Shown piece by piece: positions 9,689 to 18,210 of a DNA stretch of 64,000 nucleotides. The position numbers and the translations under genes are program-made. Position 1 is the stretch's first letter. Every line of letters starts with the position of its first letter. Where the stretch lies: positions 124,001-188,000 of the forward strand of contig SUZD01000002.1 in assembly GCA_015060105.1 (NCBI GenBank). The letters are read 5' to 3'. The DNA is from Rikenellaceae bacterium. Lineage in GTDB: Bacteria > Bacteroidota > Bacteroidia > Bacteroidales > Rikenellaceae. A model generated the notes under the pieces. It had not been told where the DNA came from and ran no database searches. It saw only the letters and a program-made list of their open reading frames with translations.

Positions 9689-10150
9689 TTACAAACTCAC
9701 GCGTTTGGCGCGATCCATTTCTCGTTTGGCGTCCTTCTCTTTGATATACTCTCGTTTGTCGAAACTCTTACGACCTCGACACAAACCGATAGCCACTTTC
9801 GCCAAACCTCTCTCATTGATAAACACTCGCAAGCCGACAATCGTCAAGCCCACATCTTGTGTCGCGCGAGCCAACTTATCCAACTCTCGGGATTGCAACA
9901 ACAACTTACGGTCGCGTTTAGGCTGATGATTGTTATAGGTTCCCCACTCATACTCCGAGATATTGAGTCCTTTGATATACAACTCGCCACGATCAAAGTA
10001 GCAATAACAATCGTTCATCGACGCTTTGCCACGACGCAACGACTTGATTTCGGTACCGACCAGCACTATGCCGGCTATGTACTCATCAAGTATCTCGTAG
10101 TCGTAGGTTGCCCTCTTATTACGAATATTTATATTACGAAAATCGCCCAT
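9689..10150 (-). CDS. smpB: SsrA-binding protein SmpB
   Basis: 153 aa from ATG 10148-10150. A TTG three codons upstream is less likely. The oligonucleotide-binding core has the family blocks [20 protein letters not shown] and KLLLQSREL, and the basic C-terminal tail ([19 protein letters not shown]) enters the decoding centre. SmpB escorts tmRNA to stalled ribosomes for trans-translation. No ssrA gene is in the window. It begins 9 bp after the CotH-protein stop codon and probably shares its transcript. Confidence 0.95.
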   Translation of the reverse strand: MGDFRNINIRNKRATYDYEILDEYIAGIVLVGTEIKSLRRGKASMNDCYCYFDRGELYIKGLNISEYEWGTYNNHQPKRDRKLLLQSRELDKLARATQDVGLTIVGLRVFINERGLAKVAIGLCRGRKSFDKREYIKEKDAKREMDRAKRVSL

Positions 10151-10159
10151 GCCGCGCAA

Positions 10160-12625
10160 CTACATATTTCCGATGTTACGACTCATAAAGGCCCACTTCA
10201 AGTTCAGATAGTTAATCATTCTATCCAAAGCATCGTCCCAAGGAATTTGCTCATCGCCATTCTCACGACGACCATCTGTTATCAGGTTAGGTTCATGCAA
10301 AAGCCAGTTTTCTTCGGCCGAACGACGAAGATATACACGTTGCTCCTCGATATATTGCAACAAATCGGGCAACAACGGCTCGACAATTTCGCGCCATTGA
10401 CGCACCATCTCCTGCTCGAAAGGACGATAGCGCAACATCTCGGGCAGATACATAGTGTTATAGTTCACCCAGCCACTTGCCGTTGCGGGGATGTAAGAAC
10501 GGTAATCGAAGTCCCAAGCAGGACCACAGTACCATTTATCATCGCCACGCTGTTTGTAGGTATACCAGCTATTAGGACCTTGGGGCTCGGTAGTACCCGA
10601 AATCTCGAACACGAGCCATTGAGCTACCCACGAGGGGATATCGATATACTGCATAACCTCGGTCGGATCGCCGCCTTTACGAACTTCGCCAAACATCTTG
10701 TCGATATTGAGGACATAGTTCATAATATAGTCGCGTTGCGCCTCATTACTATCCTCCTTTTTGGGGACTTTCACAGCAGCTCCCGAGTTACCTTGCAATA
10801 CAGGCATATCCCAGCCCCATTGGTCACCATCAGAGCCATAGTGGAACTCAACGATATAACCTCCGGTAATAGCTTCGCCTTTGGTATCGGTCGGAAGCAT
10901 CTCGGCAATATTCAAGCGGTCTTTACCAATACGCACCTGCTCGGTAAGCTGATAGACACCACGATATGTTCCGTTAAGAATAACCTCCACTTGACGATAG
11001 CGAGGAGTCCACGAAAGGATAGACATACGCTCCGAAAGCCACCAAGCAACCGAGTTACGCAACAAAGTTTTATCACGATAGTTACCAATCATAACCCACT
11101 TCTTGTGAGCAGGCATACCCAACACCTCTTGTGCACTATCAAGTTTGAAGGTATAAGATGGCTTCTTACGGAATGTACCCCAAGACGAGTTACCACGGCC
11201 GTGAATCATAAAGCGTTGCTCCTCCAAGCCCTCGAAATCATCAGCACCAACGATATGTATCGAGCCAGCCTCATAGTCATCTCGGCTTGCCACCTCATTA
11301 CCTGTATCCAAGTCTATATAAACAATTGGCAGACCGGTGAAATACTCTACATCGATTGTATATTCTCGGATATCGCCACTCTCGGCAACCGCCTTGATTG
11401 TGGTTATATTCGACAAGTCACACACACTTTCGCCACTCACAAGTTGCTCATTACCGATGTACACACGAGGTGCAGTTGTTTCAAACGTAATGACCATATT
11501 CTCGATGTCAAGCGGATAGAATGTCGGGAAAGTTGTACCCTCGGCGTACACATAGGGATCGCCCATCTCTCCGGGGATATAACAACTAAACACGCCATCT
11601 TTATCTGGCTTCAAAACATAGTCTTTTTTCAATGTCGGATTAAATCTGCGCAAAAGCGAAATTTGAGTTATCTCATTATCGCGTAACGGAATTTTCGGAC
11701 CTTGTACAATCACTATCTCTTCACGGAGCAGACCGCCCATTGTTGTATGGATATGGATTGTTGTTTGGCGAGGCAATTCACTCATATTGCGCTCCATCTC
11801 TACTTCGATTGTATGTTTGGCGTCCGCTTTGAGCACGCCATCAACTTTGGGTTTAGCCCACTCATCATCGGCCCAAACCTCAAAATCGAGTTCACTTACA
11901 ACCTCGAACGAAACCACTCCCTGATTTCCATCATTAGTCAGGCTATCAACCGAAACGGTCATTACAGGCTCATATTTGGACTGTCGAACAACAACGTCCT
12001 TCCACTTACGGTCATCTGCTGTTGTTACAGAAACCTTAGCCGAACGATCTGCCTTTGTCATATTACGCTTAACCACAATGGGAATTACAACCTCTTCGCC
12101 CGGGCCGTACTCCTTCTTGTCATCGAGTTCAATCCAATCTGCCGCAGTAAGCACCTTAATAGGGCTGCCACAATTAACCTCAATCCAGGCTGTTTGCTCG
12201 AAAGAATCAAGACTCAAACTGGTAGTCACAATCTCAAACTTCTCGCCCGCCTCATTGGGGAATTGCGACACCGGTATTACGAACGGCTCTTCATCCATCG
12301 GATAGAGAGTCAGATTTGCCTCTCTCACCTCCTCCTCGGGATTCTCCAACGCAGCAACGGTCAAAATTTGACGACCTGCCTCAAACTCCGTCTCTCCCAA
12401 AATAAGCCAATCGGCGTCGGAATGTGCCACAAAAGAGACTTCGGACTCCACCTCAAACGACTGTTCGCTATAAGTCCAGTCAAACATCAACCACGGCACC
12501 GCCGTCGTAATCGGATACTCATCCGGCACTTCCACCGGAGGTGGTGTACAAGCATTTGCAAACCAAACACATACGACAATCATCAACGCTTTCAATGCGC
12601 TTATTATATTCTGATTCTTTCTCAT
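10160..12625 (-). CDS. CotH-kinase-domain lipoprotein with BACON-type repeats
   Basis: 821 aa. Lipoprotein signal with Cys26 in FANAC. Three BACON-like immunoglobulin-fold repeats follow (about 45-120, 125-215, 217-310), each with the typical DW/EW position (SDADWLIL, TAADWIEL, ADDEWAKP). A linker domain then leads to a CotH kinase-like domain (about 430-810): HGRGNSSW, GMPAHKKWVMIGNYRDKT, GVYQLTEQV and PAWDFD, the last matching the metal-binding DxD region. BACON domains in Bacteroidetes bind carbohydrate or mucin, and CotH kinases phosphorylate surface proteins in spore formers. A surface protein-kinase role here is inference. Stop codon abuts smpB. Confidence 0.85.
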   Translation of the reverse strand: MRKNQNIISALKALMIVVCVWFANACTPPPVEVPDEYPITTAVPWLMFDWTYSEQSFEVESEVSFVAHSDADWLILGETEFEAGRQILTVAALENPEEEVREANLTLYPMDEEPFVIPVSQFPNEAGEKFEIVTTSLSLDSFEQTAWIEVNCGSPIKVLTAADWIELDDKKEYGPGEEVVIPIVVKRNMTKADRSAKVSVTTADDRKWKDVVVRQSKYEPVMTVSVDSLTNDGNQGVVSFEVVSELDFEVWADDEWAKPKVDGVLKADAKHTIEVEMERNMSELPRQTTIHIHTTMGGLLREEIVIVQGPKIPLRDNEITQISLLRRFNPTLKKDYVLKPDKDGVFSCYIPGEMGDPYVYAEGTTFPTFYPLDIENMVITFETTAPRVYIGNEQLVSGESVCDLSNITTIKAVAESGDIREYTIDVEYFTGLPIVYIDLDTGNEVASRDDYEAGSIHIVGADDFEGLEEQRFMIHGRGNSSWGTFRKKPSYTFKLDSAQEVLGMPAHKKWVMIGNYRDKTLLRNSVAWWLSERMSILSWTPRYRQVEVILNGTYRGVYQLTEQVRIGKDRLNIAEMLPTDTKGEAITGGYIVEFHYGSDGDQWGWDMPVLQGNSGAAVKVPKKEDSNEAQRDYIMNYVLNIDKMFGEVRKGGDPTEVMQYIDIPSWVAQWLVFEISGTTEPQGPNSWYTYKQRGDDKWYCGPAWDFDYRSYIPATASGWVNYNTMYLPEMLRYRPFEQEMVRQWREIVEPLLPDLLQYIEEQRVYLRRSAEENWLLHEPNLITDGRRENGDEQIPWDDALDRMINYLNLKWAFMSRNIGNM

Positions 12626-12654
12626 AGTTGAAAGTTAGTTGTATAAAAATCGTT

Positions 12655-12686
12655 CAAAGATACAAAAACATTTCGGGTCTTACAAG
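12655..12686 (-). promoter_or_regulatory. promoter of the CotH-smpB-tsaB run
   Basis: Reading the minus strand, TATCTTTG (12655-12662) is a perfect -7, with CTTG 20 bp upstream as a -33 (12683-12686). It lies back to back with the plsY promoter. Confidence 0.6.
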
Positions 12687-12703
12687 CACACGAGCCACCA
12701 AGA

Positions 12704-12734
12704 TTTGATTTTTCCACAAATTTCATTATCTTTG
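12704..12734 (+). promoter_or_regulatory. promoter of plsY
   Basis: TTTG 12704-12707, 19-bp spacer, TATCTTTG 12727-12734. Both boxes match the Bacteroidota consensus exactly, 24 bp before the start codon. Confidence 0.75.
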
Positions 12735-12757
12735 CGTTAAACAAACGATGAAAGATT

Positions 12758-13414
12758 ATGTGGTTTCGCATTATTTCGGTCACAATTTTAGTCATCTGCG
12801 CATATCTGCTCGGCTCTATTCCGAGTGCAGTATGGATTGGCAAACGTTACTACGGAATTGACATACGCGAGCACGGCAGCAAGAATGCCGGAACAACAAA
12901 TACGCTTCGCGTACTTGGCAAAAGAGCCGCCATTCCCGTCTTTGTAATTGACTTTCTGAAAGGCTTTTTGGCAGTGACTTTATCCAACCTCTTGGCCTAC
13001 AACGAAAGTATGGACAGCAACTTCATCATCAACGTAAAAATCGGACTTATTTTCGCCGCCGTTTTGGGACATATCTTCCCGATTTTTGCAGGCTTCAAAG
13101 GAGGTAAAGGTGTGGCAACAATCGCAGGTGCAGTAGTCGGCATTTACCCACCCGCAATTCTCCTCTGTTTGATTGTTTGGTTCCTATCACTGCTTATCAC
13201 TCATTATGTTTCGTTCAGCTCGATGTTAGCAGGTGTCATGTACCCTATTTTCATCATGATTTCGCCACAGACAAACCACAGTATTCCGTTGATTATCTTC
13301 TCGTTAATAGTCGCCGTACTACTCATATACACTCACCGAAAAAACATCAAACGATTGATGGCCGGAGAGGAGTCCAAAATCTACGTTTTCAAGAAACGAG
13401 AGAACAAAAAGTAA
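12758..13414 (+). CDS. plsY: glycerol-3-phosphate acyltransferase PlsY
   Basis: 218 aa integral membrane protein with five to six hydrophobic segments. It transfers the acyl group from acyl-phosphate to glycerol-3-phosphate, the first step of phospholipid synthesis. The family signatures are present: GSIPSAVWIGKRYYGIDIREHGSKNAGTTN in the N-terminal third (broken here by residue numbers about 19-48) and HIFPIFAGFKGGKGVAT around 106-122. The ATG at 12758 begins MWFRIIS. An ATG 10 bp upstream is in another frame. A strong stem-loop follows the gene. The next gene also acts on fatty acids. Confidence 0.95.
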   Translation: MWFRIISVTILVICAYLLGSIPSAVWIGKRYYGIDIREHGSKNAGTTNTLRVLGKRAAIPVFVIDFLKGFLAVTLSNLLAYNESMDSNFIINVKIGLIFAAVLGHIFPIFAGFKGGKGVATIAGAVVGIYPPAILLCLIVWFLSLLITHYVSFSSMLAGVMYPIFIMISPQTNHSIPLIIFSLIVAVLLIYTHRKNIKRLMAGEESKIYVFKKRENKK

Positions 13415-13440
13415 GGTTATTTCGACACTCCGAAAATCAC

Positions 13441-13482
13441 AAAAGTTGTCCAACAATCAATTTTGTTGCGACAACTTTTTTT
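13441..13482 (+). terminator. terminator of plsY
   Basis: AAAAGTTGTC (13441-13450) plus CAACAA pairs with TTGTTG and GACAACTTTT (13470-13479), followed by a run of T. A single C bulge interrupts the stem. Confidence 0.8.
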
Positions 13483-13601
13483 TGCATTTTTTCGCTGATA
13501 CAAAATGAACATTTAAGAGGCATATTATAAGGCGCCAAACCACATATCTGAAAATATGAACATTTCACAAGAGTTCAAGAACAAGTTTTAAGGGCTCTGC
13601 G

Positions 13602-13634
13602 ATTGCACCAATACGCTTTTTTTTCTTATATTTG
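13602..13634 (+). promoter_or_regulatory. promoter of the acyl-CoA synthetase gene
   Basis: TATATTTG at 13627-13634 is a perfect -7. ATTG at 13602-13605 lies 21 bp upstream. Confidence 0.6.
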
Positions 13635-13695
13635 CACTCAAATCATTAACCTTATGCGGTGAGTTATTGCCGCATATCTTAAAAAATAGATTTAT

Positions 13696-15360
13696 ATGGT
13701 ACAACGTAATCTTGTGAAATGCTACGAACAAGCATTTCGCGAAAACCGAGAAATGACTGCGCTGACGGATTATTTTAAGAAGGAAAATTTCTCGTATTAC
13801 GAAATGGCAAAAGAGATTGCCAAACTTCACCTCCTGTTTGAAAAGGCAGGTATTCAACCCGATGACAAAATCGCCCTTATGGGCCGCAACAACCCCAGAT
13901 GGTGTATCGCTTACATTGCCACCATCACCTACGGAGCCATCTTGGTTCCCATTCTTCAAGACTTCAACGCCAACGATGTAATCAACATCCTCAACCACTC
14001 GGAGAGCCGCATGTTGTTCATCGGCGACCAACATTGGGATATCGTCGAGGAGGATCGCTTGGACACCGTTACTTGTGCTTTCTCGCTGACCGACTACCAC
14101 TGCGTTTGGGAGAAAGAGGGTACCGAGTTGAAGGACTTCATAAGCAATATGACCATTCACTACCGCGAGCGTTATCCCAACGGCTTCCGCAACGAGGACA
14201 TCTGCTACAAAGAGGTTCCCAACGAGCATATCGCTCTTATCAACTACACCAGCGGCACAACCGGTAACAGCAAGGGTGTAATTTTGACCCATAACAACCT
14301 CGTTTCGAATGTCGATTTCGCCATTAAGGAGAAAATCTTCTTCAAGGGTAGCCGCACACTTGCATTCTTGCCTTTGGCACACGCATACGGCTGTATGTTC
14401 GACTTCCTTACTCCGCTTGCACACGGTAGCCACATTACCCTGCTCGGAAAGATGCCTACCCCCAAGATTTTGGTAGAGGCTATGGCCGAGGTTAAGCCTC
14501 ACGTTATCTGTTGCGTGCCGATGGTACTCGAAAAGATTTACCGCAAACAAGTTGCACCTATGTTGGAGAAAGGTGCACTCAAATATGCAGTTCGTATTCC
14601 TTTGATTGACACTGCGATTTACTCGGTAATCCGCAACAAACTCTTGTCGGCATTCGGTGGCGAGGTTAATCTGTTTATCGTTGGTGGTGCCGCCATCAAC
14701 CCCGAGACCGAGGAATTCTTGCAACGCATCAAATTCCCGCTTACAGTTGGATATGGTATGACCGAGTGCGCACCGCTTATTTCGGTTACTATCGACTGGG
14801 AGAATTTCAAACCCGGCTCGGTAGGTAAATACCTCAAAGAGTACTGCGAGGTTAAAATCGACAGCAAAGATCCTCAAAACATTCCCGGAGAGATTTTGGT
14901 CAAAGGTGAGCAAGTTATGGCCGGATACTACAAGAATGAGGAGGCTACCTCCGCAGTTCTTACCGAAGATGGCTGGTTGCACACCGGCGATATGGGTACC
15001 ATTGACGAGGACGGCACCATTTATATTAAAGGTCGTTGCAAGACTATGATTTTGGGTGCTAACGGACAAAATATCTACCCCGAGGAGATTGAGTCTAAAC
15101 TCAACACTTTGTATCTTGTTTCGGAGTCGCTTATCGTTGAGCGCGAGGGTAAATTGGTTGCTTTGGTATATCCCGATTACAGTCAAGCCAAAATTGATGG
15201 TGTACCCGACGACAAGATTGAGGAGATTCTCAAAGGTAACCTTACAGAGTTGAACTCTTTGGTTGCAAACTACGAGAAGGTATCGAGCCTGATTGTATAT
15301 CCGACCGAGTTCGAGAAAACTCCCAAGAAATCTATCAAACGCTATTTGTACAAAATCTAA
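13696..15360 (+). CDS. AMP-binding long-chain acyl-CoA synthetase
   Basis: 554 aa adenylate-forming enzyme. P-loop motif YTSGTTGNSKGV (about 185-196), the A5 block GYGMTECAPLIS (about 351-362), the A7 motif LHTGDMGTID (about 430-440) and a C-terminal catalytic-lysine region ending KTPKKSIKRYLYK. It activates fatty acids with ATP and CoA. FadD-type specificity is inferred from length and motif spacing. No signal peptide, so it acts at the inner face of the membrane or in the cytoplasm. Monocistronic between two terminators. The neighbouring plsY fits a membrane-lipid context. Confidence 0.88.
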   Translation: MVQRNLVKCYEQAFRENREMTALTDYFKKENFSYYEMAKEIAKLHLLFEKAGIQPDDKIALMGRNNPRWCIAYIATITYGAILVPILQDFNANDVINILNHSESRMLFIGDQHWDIVEEDRLDTVTCAFSLTDYHCVWEKEGTELKDFISNMTIHYRERYPNGFRNEDICYKEVPNEHIALINYTSGTTGNSKGVILTHNNLVSNVDFAIKEKIFFKGSRTLAFLPLAHAYGCMFDFLTPLAHGSHITLLGKMPTPKILVEAMAEVKPHVICCVPMVLEKIYRKQVAPMLEKGALKYAVRIPLIDTAIYSVIRNKLLSAFGGEVNLFIVGGAAINPETEEFLQRIKFPLTVGYGMTECAPLISVTIDWENFKPGSVGKYLKEYCEVKIDSKDPQNIPGEILVKGEQVMAGYYKNEEATSAVLTEDGWLHTGDMGTIDEDGTIYIKGRCKTMILGANGQNIYPEEIESKLNTLYLVSESLIVEREGKLVALVYPDYSQAKIDGVPDDKIEEILKGNLTELNSLVANYEKVSSLIVYPTEFEKTPKKSIKRYLYKI

Positions 15361-15378
15361 TCAGCGTTACGATTATTA

Positions 15379-15411
15379 AAGGGTGTGTCCATACGGGCAC
15401 ACCTTTTTTTT
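15379..15411 (+). terminator. terminator of the acyl-CoA synthetase gene
   Basis: GGTGTGTCC, loop ATAC, GGGCACACC (one G-T pair), followed by eight T. Confidence 0.85.
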
Positions 15412-15433
15412 GTTTGATATTATATAACAAGCG

Positions 15434-15470
15434 CACAAAAAAAACGGATTGCAACTATTGCAACCCGTTC
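15434..15470 (-). terminator. terminator of rpmH
   Basis: On the minus strand GAACGGGTTGCAA pairs with TTGCAATCCGTT around a 3-nt loop and is followed by a long T-run (the A-run at 15437-15444 of the plus strand). Confidence 0.85.
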
Positions 15471-15493
15471 TTTCTTTCCCGTTAATGCGCGGA

Positions 15494-15661
15494 TTAGAGG
15501 TATTTGATTGTTGTCTCGTCCGAAACAGTCAGTTTCTTACGGCCTTTGGCACGACGAGCAGCCAACACTTTACGTCCGTTGGCGGTAGACATTCTCTCAC
15601 GGAAACCGTGTTTGTTAATCCTCTTTTTGCGCGAGGGTTGAAAGGTTCTTTTCATTGCCAT
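15494..15661 (-). CDS. rpmH: 50S ribosomal protein L34
   Basis: 55 codons from ATG 15659-15661 reading [15 protein letters not shown] second ATG at 15653-15655 would give the more usual MKRTFQPS start and 53 aa, and I cannot decide between them. The whole L34 signature is present: [30 protein letters not shown] small, very basic large-subunit protein. It has its own promoter (TACCTTTG at 15699-15706, overlapping the end of the upstream rsmG region) and its own terminator. The usual partner rnpA is not adjacent. Confidence 0.95.
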   Translation of the reverse strand: MAMKRTFQPSRKKRINKHGFRERMSTANGRKVLAARRAKGRKKLTVSDETTIKYL

Positions 15662-15698
15662 ATCTTACGAGTATTTATAATTCACACTAATCGGACTG

Positions 15699-15728
15699 CA
15701 AAGGTATAACTTTTTTGATTACTACAAA
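15699..15728 (-). promoter_or_regulatory. promoter of rpmH
   Basis: On the minus strand TACCTTTG (15699-15706) with TTTG (15725-15728) 18 bp upstream. The -33 box lies inside the last codons of rsmG. Confidence 0.6.
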
Positions 15729-16369
15729 AACTTTTCGAAAAGATTTTGATTTTTGGGCAGAAAAACCACCTTTTTTGTCTCAAAGAAGGGTTCTTCGAAC
15801 CATTGCGAGATGTCATAAATCGTTCCTTTGAGCGATGCAGCCGCCAACTCTTCGGTCAAATCACCTCCTTTGAGCAGCAACATACCCGACGGAAGAGAGC
15901 CTTTACAGGTCGGTGCGATTTTGTTCCAGCACCACTTTTTGAGCATATCGGTTTGAGCCACTGCACGGCTTATCACATAGTCAAAGCTACCCGAAACGCT
16001 CTCGACACGAGCATTGATAGCTCGAACATTGCCGAGCGACGCGCCCTCCGCCACAGCTTCAACCACCTTTATCTTCTTGCCGATAGAATCAACCGCCGTA
16101 AATTCCACCTGCGGAAAGAGTATCGCCAAAGGGATTGTCGGAAAACCTCCGCCACAACCGATATCCAGCACTCGCGCTCCCGCCTCAAAAGTACACGCTT
16201 TGGCTATCGCAAGCGAGTGCAACACGTGATTAACATACAACGAGTCAATATCTTTACGCGAAATTACATTGATACGGGCATTCCACTCGCGATACAACGA
16301 ATCGAGAGCCTCGAAACGGTTCTTCTGCTCGTCGGTCAAATCAAAATATCGGGTTATAACATCTATCAT
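15722..16369 (-). CDS. rsmG: 16S rRNA (guanine527-N7)-methyltransferase RsmG
   Basis: 215 aa SAM-dependent methyltransferase. NHVLHSLAIA, then the SAM-binding VLDIGCGGGFPTIPLAI (about 67-83), and VISRAVAQTDML, all typical of GidB/RsmG. It makes m7G527 in the 530 loop of 16S rRNA. Loss of this mark gives low-level streptomycin resistance in other bacteria. Its ATG overlaps the stop of the sigma-factor gene by 4 bp (ATGA), which indicates translational coupling. Confidence 0.93.
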   Translation of the reverse strand: MIDVITRYFDLTDEQKNRFEALDSLYREWNARINVISRKDIDSLYVNHVLHSLAIAKACTFEAGARVLDIGCGGGFPTIPLAILFPQVEFTAVDSIGKKIKVVEAVAEGASLGNVRAINARVESVSGSFDYVISRAVAQTDMLKKWCWNKIAPTCKGSLPSGMLLLKGGDLTEELAAASLKGTIYDISQWFEEPFFETKKVVFLPKNQNLFEKFL

Positions 16370-16938
16370 ACGATTCCTCCTTCGATTATATACTCACATA
16401 TACGCGCGCGTGCACGATGGATTTGCGTTTTGACCGTTCCGAGGGGCATTTTCAACTCCTCGGCAATCTCCTCATAAGAAAGTTCCTTGATAAATCGTAG
16501 TTCTATCAGACGACTATACTTGGGGTCCATCATTTTAAGGTAGTTCTCGATTTGTACCTTTTGTTGCGAATTGATAATACGCTCCTCGGGAGTTGGCGAC
16601 GAGGCCACCTTGGTCAGCAAGGCCTGCTCTCCCGCAAACGAAGCATCATCACGACGCTTACGCACAAAATCTATAAAAGTATTGCGGGCAATGGTCACAA
16701 TCCACTGACCAAACGAATACTCGGGATTGAATTGTCGCAACTTCAAAAAAGCCTTGATAAAGGTCTCTTGCGTCAAATCGTCGGCATCGTCGGCAGGCAC
16801 ACCATAGCGTTTGGTATAGAGCGTCTGTATAGACTCACGATAACGACCCACAAGGCTCTCAAAGGCGAGTTTATCGCCCTCCAAAGCCCACGACACTATC
16901 TGCTTATCATCGGCAGCTATGTAACTCTCGAAATCCAT
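16366..16938 (-). CDS. RNA polymerase ECF-type sigma factor
   Basis: 190 aa from ATG 16936-16938. Region 2 (about 20-90) has DDLTQETFIKAFLKL and the -10-binding helix, and region 4 (about 125-185) has the helix-turn-helix SYEEIAEELKMPLGTVKTQIHRAR. No anti-sigma gene (FecR or RseA type) is next to it, unlike most Bacteroidetes ECF factors. Start and stop both overlap neighbours (TGATG with the glycosyltransferase, ATGA with rsmG). Which promoters it reads cannot be told from the window. Confidence 0.9.
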   Translation of the reverse strand: MDFESYIAADDKQIVSWALEGDKLAFESLVGRYRESIQTLYTKRYGVPADDADDLTQETFIKAFLKLRQFNPEYSFGQWIVTIARNTFIDFVRKRRDDASFAGEQALLTKVASSPTPEERIINSQQKVQIENYLKMMDPKYSRLIELRFIKELSYEEIAEELKMPLGTVKTQIHRARARICEYIIEGGIV

Positions 16939-18092
16939 CAACTCTTTTTGGGTTTGCTCATTATATAGTCCATGATGGGCGATAGCAAGTCATAAATAAA
17001 GTAGAAGCCCATAAGTCCCTTTTCGCCCAAACGACGAGCGATACCGAACATAGTATGCCATACCAGCGCATAGCGCAATACAATCAACACAGCAACTGCT
17101 ATCTTAACCTCATCGGGCATAACCACCAACGCAGCAATCGAAGACACCCAAAACAGCATACGGCTCACTGGCTCCCACAAAAGAGTATCACGAACGCCCT
17201 TAATGTAATCGGCATAGGTAACCGCTTGTTGTCGTTGTGTCGAAATCCACCAGCCAAGGCCACCCCATCTTTTTTGACGCACAGTCGAGTTGGGGCCTAT
17301 CACAATGCTTGTATTATTATCACGAGCTATGCGTTGAAGAAACAGGTCATCTTCGCCCAAACTCATATTCAGATAACCGAAGCCCTTATTGTCGAAATAT
17401 ACCTGTTTGCGGAAACCGAAGTTTTGAATTGAAGCTTTATAAACTTTACCTCCGATTGCCGACGACAAACTTTGTGTCGAAGACATCATCTGCGAAGTCC
17501 TGATAAACAAATCACCCAAGCCTCGGCCGCGCTCCACACCGCAATAGCCTATAACAACATCACCACGACCAAAACCCGCTGCCATATTGGCCAGCCAACG
17601 GCGCGAAACGGGCGGAATCATATCGGGTGTGGTAAGAATAATATTGTCGTACGATGCGGCTTTGATACCGACATTGTGCGCAGTTTTGAGCGTAATCGGG
17701 AAACGCTGTTGTTTGATTTGAGTGCAGGTCAAGCGGCAATGCTCGGTCGATGCGCCCACCGACAATGCCTGCAATGTTTCGGCAAATTCGGTATCGTTAC
17801 CGACATACACGACCACTATCTCGTAGGTCGGATACACTTGCGACAGCAATACGGGGAGCGTATTTTCGAGCCACAAGTAGTCCTCGCCCATACTCAAAAC
17901 GAGCGACACTGGTTGGTCGGTTGGAGCAATTGATTCTCGGCGACTATCCTTATACTTCGGCAGCTTGGCATAGCGACCCAAATAGAAGCACAATTGAATC
18001 GTAAGTGTCAGCAACACAATGCCGAGCAGGCCCAGCCCCCAAGGGCCGTAAGCGTCAATGATTATTTTGAAAAATGAGTTTATTTGGTCCAC
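16938..18092 (-). CDS. membrane glycosyltransferase, family 2 type
   Basis: 384 aa beginning with GTG at 18090-18092, since no nearby ATG is in frame. One membrane helix at the N-terminus (about 17-38) and two near the C-terminus (about 308-350) bracket a GT-A domain: PVSLVLSMGEDYLWLENTLPVLL starts the fold, ILTTPDMIPP fills the metal-binding position, and RQKRWGGLGWW resembles the Q/RxxRW block of processive inverting enzymes. It probably adds or polymerises a sugar at the inner membrane. Acceptor and sugar are unknown. First gene of the overlapping GT2-sigma-rsmG unit. Confidence 0.75.
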   Translation of the reverse strand: MDQINSFFKIIIDAYGPWGLGLLGIVLLTLTIQLCFYLGRYAKLPKYKDSRRESIAPTDQPVSLVLSMGEDYLWLENTLPVLLSQVYPTYEIVVVYVGNDTEFAETLQALSVGASTEHCRLTCTQIKQQRFPITLKTAHNVGIKAASYDNIILTTPDMIPPVSRRWLANMAAGFGRGDVVIGYCGVERGRGLGDLFIRTSQMMSSTQSLSSAIGGKVYKASIQNFGFRKQVYFDNKGFGYLNMSLGEDDLFLQRIARDNNTSIVIGPNSTVRQKRWGGLGWWISTQRQQAVTYADYIKGVRDTLLWEPVSRMLFWVSSIAALVVMPDEVKIAVAVLIVLRYALVWHTMFGIARRLGEKGLMGFYFIYDLLSPIMDYIMSKPKKS

Positions 18093-18116
18093 GACAAAAC
18101 AACGTATTTAATTTGA

Positions 18117-18124
18117 CAAAAATA
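18117..18124 (-). promoter_or_regulatory. -7 box for the GT2-sigma-rsmG operon
   Basis: TATTTTTG on the minus strand 25 bp before the GTG start. No convincing -33 is visible. Confidence 0.4.
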
Positions 18125-18172
18125 CGACTTTTTTTCGACATTACGACATTATATAAATAATAGTCGCCAAAA

Positions 18173-18204
18173 ATTGTAGAAACCACGAATTTTACGTATT
18201 TTTG
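18173..18204 (+). promoter_or_regulatory. promoter of tgt
   Basis: ATTG 18173-18176, 20 bp, TATTTTTG 18197-18204. The box overlaps the TTG at 18202, so translation must start later, at ATG 18211. Confidence 0.6.
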
Positions 18205-18210
18205 CGAGTT

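Noticed and set aside
9680-11686. A 668-codon plus-strand open frame across smpB and the CotH gene
   Set aside because: It crosses two well-supported minus-strand genes and their junction and shows no domain; an antisense shadow.
13588-15186. A 532-codon minus-strand open frame opposite the acyl-CoA synthetase
   Set aside because: Antisense shadow of an intact enzyme gene, crossing its promoter.
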